DNA of 64,000 bases, taken from positions 124,001 to 188,000 of the forward strand of contig NW_006768783.1 in the NCBI RefSeq assembly GCF_000204055.1. Reading direction: 5' to 3'. Shown in pieces: positions 58,397 to 64,000 of the stretch; position 1 is the stretch's first letter, and each line of letters starts with the position of its first letter. The translations under genes and the position numbers were made by a program. The notes under the pieces were generated by a model. The model saw only the letters and a list, made by a program, of their open reading frames with translations. It was not told the DNA's origin and did not search any database. Source of the stretch: Melampsora larici-populina 98AG31. Its lineage: Eukaryota; Basidiomycota; Pucciniomycetes; Pucciniales; Melampsoraceae.

Positions 58397-61300
58397 GACC
58401 TTTTGTGCTTACTTGAGGCATTTGGAAATCGTTGATTGAATTCAGTAATCATGTCTTGTGCGTTGCTTAAATTGCTTGCTGGTTCCCACGAATCATCTTC
58501 CTTCCCATACCCCTTCCAGCTCACCAGATACTCCAATTTGTTATAGCGTTTTCTTGAATCTAAAATTGTATCTACCTCCCATTCTTCCTCTCCTTGCACT
58601 TCAATTGGAGGTGATGGTACGGTCTTCCGTGGCTGGATAGTGTCTTGCTCGAATTTCCTTAAAACAGAGACATGAAATACAGGGTGGACTCCCTTCATTG
58701 TCAGCGGCAGTTTTAGCTTATAAGCAGACTTGGAAATTGGTTTAACGATACTGAAAGGTCCTAGCCAGCGATAGTCCAACTTTGGGCTTGGTCGTGTTGT
58801 CGAGATGTTGCGACTACTGAGCCACACCTTATCCCCAACCTTCCATGTCGGTGTTGACCGTACGTGTTTGTCGAATTGGAGTTTCATTGACTCCTGCGCT
58901 CCCGCTATGCAACATTGTAGTTCCATCTGTACTTCCGCTAACCGCTGTAGTCGTTCTTCTACTGCTGGTACACACTGATCCTCCGAAGGTATTGGTCCGA
59001 GGTTAAGGTCATAGCCGTAGTTTGCTTTGAATGGTGATACACCTGTTGAGGTGTGCGTGCTGTTATTGTACGCAAATTCGGCCGGTGGGAGTAATGCAGC
59101 CCAATCATCCTGGTGGTACGAAACAAAGTGGCGTAAGTATTGTTCCACTACTTTATTTGCTATTTCAGACTGGCCGTCCGTCCGTGGGTGATACGCGGTT
59201 GAAGGGAGTAACTTGATGCCAAGACGTTTGTTCAGCTGAGATGTAATCTTTGATACGAAAATACTACCTCTATCTGATATGATAGTTTTTGGTGTGCCAT
59301 GAAGCCGCCACACCTCTCGCATCATAATATCAGCCAGTTGCTCAGCGCCATCTGTTTCCTTACACGGTACAAAATGAGCCATTTTTGTGAGACGGTCGAT
59401 GATTGTCAAAATGCTGTCCTTCCCTTGTGAGGCCGGTAGTCCAGTGATTAAATCGTAACTGATATCGGTCCATGGACCTGCTGGGATTGGTAATGGCTCA
59501 AGTGCGCCAAAGGGTTTCATCAGTGAGGGTTTAACTCTCTGACATGACGCGCAGCCTTCAACATATCTGTTAACAAAATTCTTCATGCCTGGCCAGGTGT
59601 AATTTCTTTTCACGAGGTTTAAGGTCTTCGTTCTCCCTGGGTGTCCGGCTAGCTTGCTGTCGTGGTAGGTGCGTAGGATATCAGCTCGTAAAGATTCATT
59701 TTCCGGCACTACTACTTTTCCACCTTTGTATAGCAATTCATCGACAATCTGGTATTCGGTCAATGCTGCCTTTACCTTGGTCGAAACAGGGTTAAGGACT
59801 ACTGTTTTTAATTCCTGTAGGTTCAAATCTTCTTTCATGGCTGTACGGATTTCATTCATCAATTGCTGGTCTGATTTGAATTCCATTTGATCTTCCTGCT
59901 CGCCAGTAGCCTCTATTCCTAGCACGTCCAATTGAAACCACTCAGGTGCTTGTGGGTGTTCTACTGTCTCCTCGAGGTCAAACTGGGCGTCGAATGCGTC
60001 GATCTCGGAGAAAGTGTCGTGAGTGATGTTCGATGGTCTTAACAGCTGACCAAACGTCAGTTTATCCCCCGGTGAAGTTTGTAGATCAGGCCGTCTCGAT
60101 AATGCATCTGGTTGTGTTGAATGCCGGCCTGGGCGAAATTTAATTACGAAATCAAAACAACCAAGTGTTTCCGCCCAACGTGCTTGTCGTCTAGTAAGTT
60201 GCTTGGTCGTCATAAAACTTTCAAGATTCTTATGGTTGGTGTAAACCACCACATCTAATCGATTTGGGTTTCCCTCTAAATACTGACGCCATTCTTTGAA
60301 TGAAGCCACGAGTGCCAGGAGCTCTTTATCGAATATTTCGTAATTTCGCTCGGCCGGAATGAGTGAGCGCGACAAGTAGGCTACCGGGTGGATTTCCCCG
60401 TCGTTACCTTTTTGTGACAGTACCGCACCTAAAGCAAAATCAGAACAGTCACATTCAAGGATGAATGGCTGGTATGGATCGGCGATTTTGAGTACTGGTG
60501 CCGACGTGAACGCGTGTTTTAGTTCGTTAAATGCCTTCTGCCGTTCTTTGTTCCAACTGAACGTGACATCTTTTCTTGTTAAATCATGAAGAGGTCTTGC
60601 CATTTTTGAGAATTGTCCTATGAACCGTTGATAGAAGTTTGAGAATCCAATAAAACGTAAGACTTCAGACGTGTTCTTTGGGGTTGACCAATCTGTCACG
60701 GCTTGTACCTTAGCTGGGTCCATTCTGATCTTGTTCTTTGAGATTATCAGTCCCAGGTACTCGACTTCAGGTTGTGAAAACTCACACTTCTCCGGCTTCA
60801 GCCATAGTGAGTGCTTGCTAAGTATTTCTAGGACACTTTCTACCGCCTGTTCGTGGTCGACTCCTTCCTTGGTGTGAATCATTATGTCGTCGATAAAAGC
60901 TTCCACATCTTTTCCAATTCTACCAAGTAGTATATCTTGTATGAAATACTGAAAACACCCCGGCGCACCCGTTGGCCCAAAGGGCATGGTTAATGGGGCG
61001 AATTGACCAGCTCGAAATATGAACGCTAATTTGTCTTCGTCCTCCTCCGCTACCCGTATATTACCATAAGCATTCCTTAGATCCAATTTGGTGTATCTTT
61101 CGGAATCAAGTAAGCTGTCGATGAGGTCCATGGTAAGAGGTAGGGGGTATTTATTCTTGACGGTGAGTGCATTAAGTCTTCTGTAATCGAAACATGGCCT
61201 TAATTTACCATCTTTTTTGCCCGTGAATAACACCGGAGCCGCCCAAGGAGATTTTGTACGGTGGATGGTTCCATTTGCCAATCCTTCGTCCACCATAGCG

Positions 61301-62514
61301 TCGAGCACCTCGTTCTCAGCTGGAGATAGCGGTATTATTTTGCCCGCCTGTGGTGTAGCTCCGGGTATGAAGTTGACCCTGAAATTGAATTTCCTCCTTG
61401 GTGGAAGTCCTTGAGCTTTGGATTTAGTGAACATGTTGATAAACTTATGGTATCTAGTTGGTACGAGTTCTTTGACCGGTGTTTTGCTGACGTCTTTGTG
61501 TCCTTCAGCTGCTATCCTCGCCGCCGTTGACCAAGAGGCCTTCGCCGTGCATAATTCGGGTAGGGTTGCCGTTGGTGAAGATCTATTTTGAAAAGGATCA
61601 CACTTGCCAGCTGTCTCAGGGTGAGTAGGATCTGATACATTATCAAACTCACATTGCGGGGGTATTAATGTATTATTGCTGTCATCAGCGCCAATACATA
61701 CCCCCTCTTCACATTGCCTAGCGTCCCTCTGCTCCTCTTTCGGTTTCAAGGGTGTTGTCGGTATGGAAGAGACTGATATTTCAGTCGCAATTTCGGGTTC
61801 CATTGGTTCGTGCGTCGGTATAACCGTGAGTCGTGGATGGGACAGTTCTAGAAAATGTGAAAGGTCGCCAGCTGTTTCTAGGTCATATTTAACAGGATCT
61901 AAAAATGACTCACATTGCGGGGGTATTAGTGTATTATTGCTGTCATCAGCGCCAATACATACCCCCTCGCTACTATTCCTAGCGTCCCTCTGGTCCTCCT
62001 TTGACGTCAAGGGTGTTGTCGGTAGCAGCGAAACCGTCTCTGCGGCTGCAATATCAGTAGGTGAACTTGTAGTAAAAGTTCCATTTACCCAATCAATCTG
62101 ATTACCATGCGTCTGAAACCACGGCATGCCTAACAGAACATCGTATGAGTTCTTCAATTGCGTTACAATGAATCGGGTTGGTGTCGTGTCGTCGTTAATG
62201 ATGAGATGAGCTTCTTCGGTGAGTTGTTTGGTTTGACCGTCGAAAGCACTAACAGTACAGGGTGTGTTCATCTTGCTCGTGTGAATTCCGTGCTTTCTGA
62301 CAAATGCTTCACTAATTGCCTCGTGCGTGGCGCCGCAGTCGAGGAGGCAAAGTGCTATTGGTGAGTCTGATGTGGCAAGGGAGGGTAGGATTTGGGGCTG
62401 GGACAATGGTAACCTCATAAAAAGGCGCGAATCGCGTGCATTGCGTTTCAAATAAGTGACAGCTCCAATTCCAATAATCTCCTCCTCATTACTCGGGATA
62501 GGCACATCTATCAA
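58384..62514 (-). CDS. pol: Pol polyprotein of the chromovirus (PR-RT-RH-IN-chromodomain)
   Basis: About 1,376 residues. Protease LLDCGATHEAIS (about 52-63; DCG in place of the common DSG). A Ser/Thr-rich linker contains an 87-residue tandem duplication. RT: TKLDLRNAYGNIRV, MPFGPTGAPGCFQ, AFIDDIMI. RNase H: ECDCSDFALGAVL, FDKELLAL, and VYTNHKNLESF, where the usual TDHKN Asp is Asn (codon 60237-60235). Integrase: His/Cys finger (HDSKLAGH ... CASCQR), DDE with SYDLITGLP, ISDRGSIFVSK and DGQSEIANKVVEQYL. A C-terminal chromodomain (EWEVDTILDSRK ... YLVSWKGYGKEDDSWEP) would direct insertion to marked chromatin. The frame is open only from 62538 and has no early ATG, so it is probably made by -1 frameshifting from gag. 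Confidence 0.92.
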   Translation of the reverse strand: MIDVPIPSNEEEIIGIGAVTYLKRNARDSRLFMRLPLSQPQILPSLATSDSPIALCLLDCGATHEAISEAFVRKHGIHTSKMNTPCTVSAFDGQTKQLTEEAHLIINDDTTPTRFIVTQLKNSYDVLLGMPWFQTHGNQIDWVNGTFTTSSPTDIAAAETVSLLPTTPLTSKEDQRDARNSSEGVCIGADDSNNTLIPPQCESFLDPVKYDLETAGDLSHFLELSHPRLTVIPTHEPMEPEIATEISVSSIPTTPLKPKEEQRDARQCEEGVCIGADDSNNTLIPPQCEFDNVSDPTHPETAGKCDPFQNRSSPTATLPELCTAKASWSTAARIAAEGHKDVSKTPVKELVPTRYHKFINMFTKSKAQGLPPRRKFNFRVNFIPGATPQAGKIIPLSPAENEVLDAMVDEGLANGTIHRTKSPWAAPVLFTGKKDGKLRPCFDYRRLNALTVKNKYPLPLTMDLIDSLLDSERYTKLDLRNAYGNIRVAEEDEDKLAFIFRAGQFAPLTMPFGPTGAPGCFQYFIQDILLGRIGKDVEAFIDDIMIHTKEGVDHEQAVESVLEILSKHSLWLKPEKCEFSQPEVEYLGLIISKNKIRMDPAKVQAVTDWSTPKNTSEVLRFIGFSNFYQRFIGQFSKMARPLHDLTRKDVTFSWNKERQKAFNELKHAFTSAPVLKIADPYQPFILECDCSDFALGAVLSQKGNDGEIHPVAYLSRSLIPAERNYEIFDKELLALVASFKEWRQYLEGNPNRLDVVVYTNHKNLESFMTTKQLTRRQARWAETLGCFDFVIKFRPGRHSTQPDALSRRPDLQTSPGDKLTFGQLLRPSNITHDTFSEIDAFDAQFDLEETVEHPQAPEWFQLDVLGIEATGEQEDQMEFKSDQQLMNEIRTAMKEDLNLQELKTVVLNPVSTKVKAALTEYQIVDELLYKGGKVVVPENESLRADILRTYHDSKLAGHPGRTKTLNLVKRNYTWPGMKNFVNRYVEGCASCQRVKPSLMKPFGALEPLPIPAGPWTDISYDLITGLPASQGKDSILTIIDRLTKMAHFVPCKETDGAEQLADIMMREVWRLHGTPKTIISDRGSIFVSKITSQLNKRLGIKLLPSTAYHPRTDGQSEIANKVVEQYLRHFVSYHQDDWAALLPPAEFAYNNSTHTSTGVSPFKANYGYDLNLGPIPSEDQCVPAVEERLQRLAEVQMELQCCIAGAQESMKLQFDKHVRSTPTWKVGDKVWLSSRNISTTRPSPKLDYRWLGPFSIVKPISKSAYKLKLPLTMKGVHPVFHVSVLRKFEQDTIQPRKTVPSPPIEVQGEEEWEVDTILDSRKRYNKLEYLVSWKGYGKEDDSWEPASNLSNAQDMITEFNQRFPNASSKHKRSRRR
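61656..62177 (-). repeat. 261-bp tandem duplication in the pol linker
   Basis: GCGGGGGTATTA begins at 61656 and again at 61917. The duplicated 87 codons include EGVCIGADDSNNTLIPPQCE in both copies, between protease and RT. Confidence 0.85.
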
Positions 62515-63602
62515 TCCCGAGTCCCTCCATTTTTTGATTCATCAGCTCTACCCTTTCCTTTCAATTCCGCCAATTGAGTCTCTAATTCTGCAATTCTTGC
62601 ATTTCCTCCTCCACTTCTAATCCAATTACCCCTCTCATCTTTCCTTCCACAATCAGCTGCTTTATGTCTACCTCTACCACATTTGAAACACAACTCTCGT
62701 TCACTCCGTCTTGCCAACTCTTCCTTTGAGACTGAGAATCTAGCACTAGATAAATCCATAGCGTTGGGGTCTCGGGCTGGGGTTGGTGTGATGGTGGTGT
62801 TGCGATTGATTGTACGGTTTGCCCCTGGATGTAGTTCGTTATCGATTGCTAGCGCATAAGCCGTTATTTCCGGTAATGACGTGAAGGTTTTTAATATCAT
62901 GTTGACCCTGACTTCTTGCTTCAATCCTAGCTTGTAGTGACTAACGTGTTCCATCTCTCCCCAACCCGTTCTAGCTGCCAAAGACATGAATTTTGTCGTG
63001 TATTCCGACACTGATCCTGTTTGCTGTAGTGCTCGAAGATCGCGTTGTGCTCGGCTTTGACGGTCTGAGTCAAAATACGTAGCTTCAAAGGTAGCTGCAA
63101 ATTCTTCCCAAGTAAGTGGTGCTTCGTTTTCGGGCCGCAATAGTCGTTTGTAGAACGGAGCCGCCCATTGGTTCGCTTCTCCCGTCAGATACGATAATGT
63201 AAAGATGACTTTTGTTTTGTCGTCCGGGAAGGCGTGAGAATTTGCTAGTAAGTACAAGCCAACCTGATTTACAAAGGCTTCGGCGAGATCTCCTTTAGTT
63301 CCGTCGAACTTATCCGGGGTTCCCACTTTCGGACCTCGGGTTGAACCTATGAGAGATTTGAAATCTGCCGCCGTGATAGGTTCCTTAACGTCGCTAGTCA
63401 TGGGATTGTCTACGTGAGGTGGCGGTTGCGGGGTAGTAGGAGGGGGTTGCAATGAAGCCTGGGAAAAGTTTTTCAACTGTTGTTGTACTAAGGCTAATTC
63501 GTCTTGAGTTGCCTTACGCTGAGCAGTTTCTTCTTCTAGTTTTGAATTTAAGTTTGTCAGCTGCTGAAGTATATTGGCTATATTGGCCGATAGATCATCC
63601 AT
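62511..63602 (-). CDS. gag: Gag of the chromovirus
   Basis: The protein has 363 residues from ATG at 63602. It begins with a coiled coil (about 10-50), followed by a Ty3-type capsid region (about 85-235: FDGTKGDLAEAFVNQVGLYL, ANQWAAPFYKRLL, WEEFAATFEATYF), a linker, and a CCHC zinc knuckle (CFKCGRGRHKAADC) at about 310. It forms the virus-like particle and binds element RNA. The stop (62513-62511) lies 16 nt after an A-AAA-AAT heptamer in the gag frame. Confidence 0.9.
   Translation of the reverse strand: MDDLSANIANILQQLTNLNSKLEEETAQRKATQDELALVQQQLKNFSQASLQPPPTTPQPPPHVDNPMTSDVKEPITAADFKSLIGSTRGPKVGTPDKFDGTKGDLAEAFVNQVGLYLLANSHAFPDDKTKVIFTLSYLTGEANQWAAPFYKRLLRPENEAPLTWEEFAATFEATYFDSDRQSRAQRDLRALQQTGSVSEYTTKFMSLAARTGWGEMEHVSHYKLGLKQEVRVNMILKTFTSLPEITAYALAIDNELHPGANRTINRNTTITPTPARDPNAMDLSSARFSVSKEELARRSERELCFKCGRGRHKAADCGRKDERGNWIRSGGGNARIAELETQLAELKGKGRADESKNGGTRD
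62529..62535 (-). promoter_or_regulatory. Candidate -1 frameshift site A-AAA-AAT
   Basis: In the gag frame the bases read TCA AAA AAT; slipping back one base gives the pol frame (ATC AAA AAA TGG). The pol frame is open from 62538, so the heptamer lies inside the 28-nt overlap. No downstream pseudoknot was worked out. Confidence 0.6.
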
Positions 63603-63864
63603 TGCTTCGGATTCTTCTAAAGTTACTTCTTGCGCCGATACAGTTTCGAATTCAGTTGAGTTATCTGATTCTTGTCCTTCTGCAGGAGCTGTAAAGTTCG
63701 CCGTTTTTGCGGTGATAGTCCGGGTCTTCTTGCTATTTCTTCAGATAAAGTTTCAATCAATCAATTTAAGCTTTCGGTTCTAATTCAGTTTCAATTCTAA
63801 TTTTCAATTTCGACCCCGTATTCTAATTCGAGATTCGATCTAGTCGTCCGCTGCAGGTAGTGAG

Positions 63865-63874
63865 ACACTGCAAT
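63865..63874 (-). other. Primer-binding region complementary to the LTR (self-priming)
   Basis: Directly inside the 5' LTR, separated by one base, the minus strand reads ATTGCAGTGT, the exact reverse complement of ACACTGCAAT in the LTR (63951-63942 and 58204-58195). There is no tRNA-type PBS (TGG...) at this place. Confidence 0.65.
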
Positions 63875-63875
63875 A

Positions 63876-64000
63876 TGTTATGATCCAGAACACAGCGGGG
63901 ACGATGATGAGGCGACAAGGTGCTGTCCTAATGCTAACTAGATTGCAGTGTGAGGTCAACGGTAATACAACAAGAGAGGTGAAAAGACCCTTCCTCTCCC
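63876..64000 (-). repeat. 5' LTR of the chromovirus, truncated by window end
   Basis: The 125 bases are identical, position by position, to 58129-58253. About 129 bp should lie beyond the window. Confidence 0.93.

Larger units (their letters stand above)
58129..64000 (-). mobile_element. Ty3 chromovirus, nearly complete, self-priming type
   Basis: Minus-strand element: 5' LTR (63876 to beyond the window), PBS region, gag (63602-62511), pol with protease, RT, RNase H, integrase and chromodomain (62514-58384), PPT, 3' LTR (58382-58129). The 125 bp of the 5' LTR in view are identical to the 3' LTR, indicating a recent insertion. A sequence next to the 5' LTR is complementary to part of the LTR, as in self-priming Tf1-like elements. 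The outer target duplication cannot be checked because the right end is outside the window. Confidence 0.92.

Noticed and set aside
1..64000. tRNA or rRNA genes
   Set aside because: No convincing cloverleaf with A and B boxes or rRNA signature was seen by eye; a covariance-model scan would be needed to exclude them.

Overview
The window looks like nuclear DNA of a filamentous basidiomycete, most likely a rust fungus (Pucciniales). The evidence is short spliceosomal introns (about 55-90 nt, GT-AG), two PL3 pectate lyase genes, small secreted-protein genes, and basidiomycete-type mobile elements: a tyrosine-recombinase (YR) retrotransposon, a DIRS-like element, a TNP2/CACTA-type transposase and a Ty3 chromovirus. 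The taxon is inferred. All exon coordinates were derived by hand from splice signals and reading-frame arithmetic, with no transcript data.

Layout: 0-4 kb, a DIRS-like retroelement on the minus strand (RS-rich Gag with one internal TGA, RT-RNase H). 5.3-9.5 kb, two tandem PL3 pectate lyase genes with unrelated low-complexity tails. 11.3-12 kb, a two-exon hypothetical gene. 13.2-14.5 kb, a decayed paralogue of the C-terminal module of the next gene. 15.2-22.9 kb, a giant gene of at least 22 exons (about 2,000 codons), here called gene X, whose introns are almost all phase 1 and which contains tandemly duplicated exons. 23.7-24.3 kb, a small Arg-repeat ORF. 25.4-27.7 kb, an AT-rich minisatellite-like array. 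29.0-30.7 kb and 32.9-34.3 kb, two plus-strand genes (C and D) built only with phase-1 introns and ending in a similar Cys-x-Cys helix module; a truncated PI-PLC-like gene lies between them. 35.4-39.4 kb, a TNP2-like transposase. 40.2-46.6 kb, a YR retrotransposon. 48.3-49.0 kb, a small secreted Cys protein. 50.3-52.0 kb, a secreted Pro-rich repeat protein with a duplicated 3' end. 53.9-55.3 kb, a LINE remnant. 58.1 kb to the right edge, a nearly complete Ty3 chromovirus with identical LTR ends.

The most unusual signal is the set of modular genes with uniform phase-1 introns (gene X, its decayed neighbour, genes C and D). Their exons can be duplicated or shuffled without breaking frame, and the sequence shows both single-exon and three-exon tandem duplications that have used this property. 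Other genes in the same window (PL3 pair, secreted genes) have mixed intron phases, so this is not a general property of the locus. No known function was recognised. The chromovirus carries a self-priming signature and a canonical -1 slippery site. Several in-frame TGA codons and catalytic Asp-to-Asn changes fit CpG (mostly TCG-context) transitions, as expected from a RIP-like or methylation-driven process.
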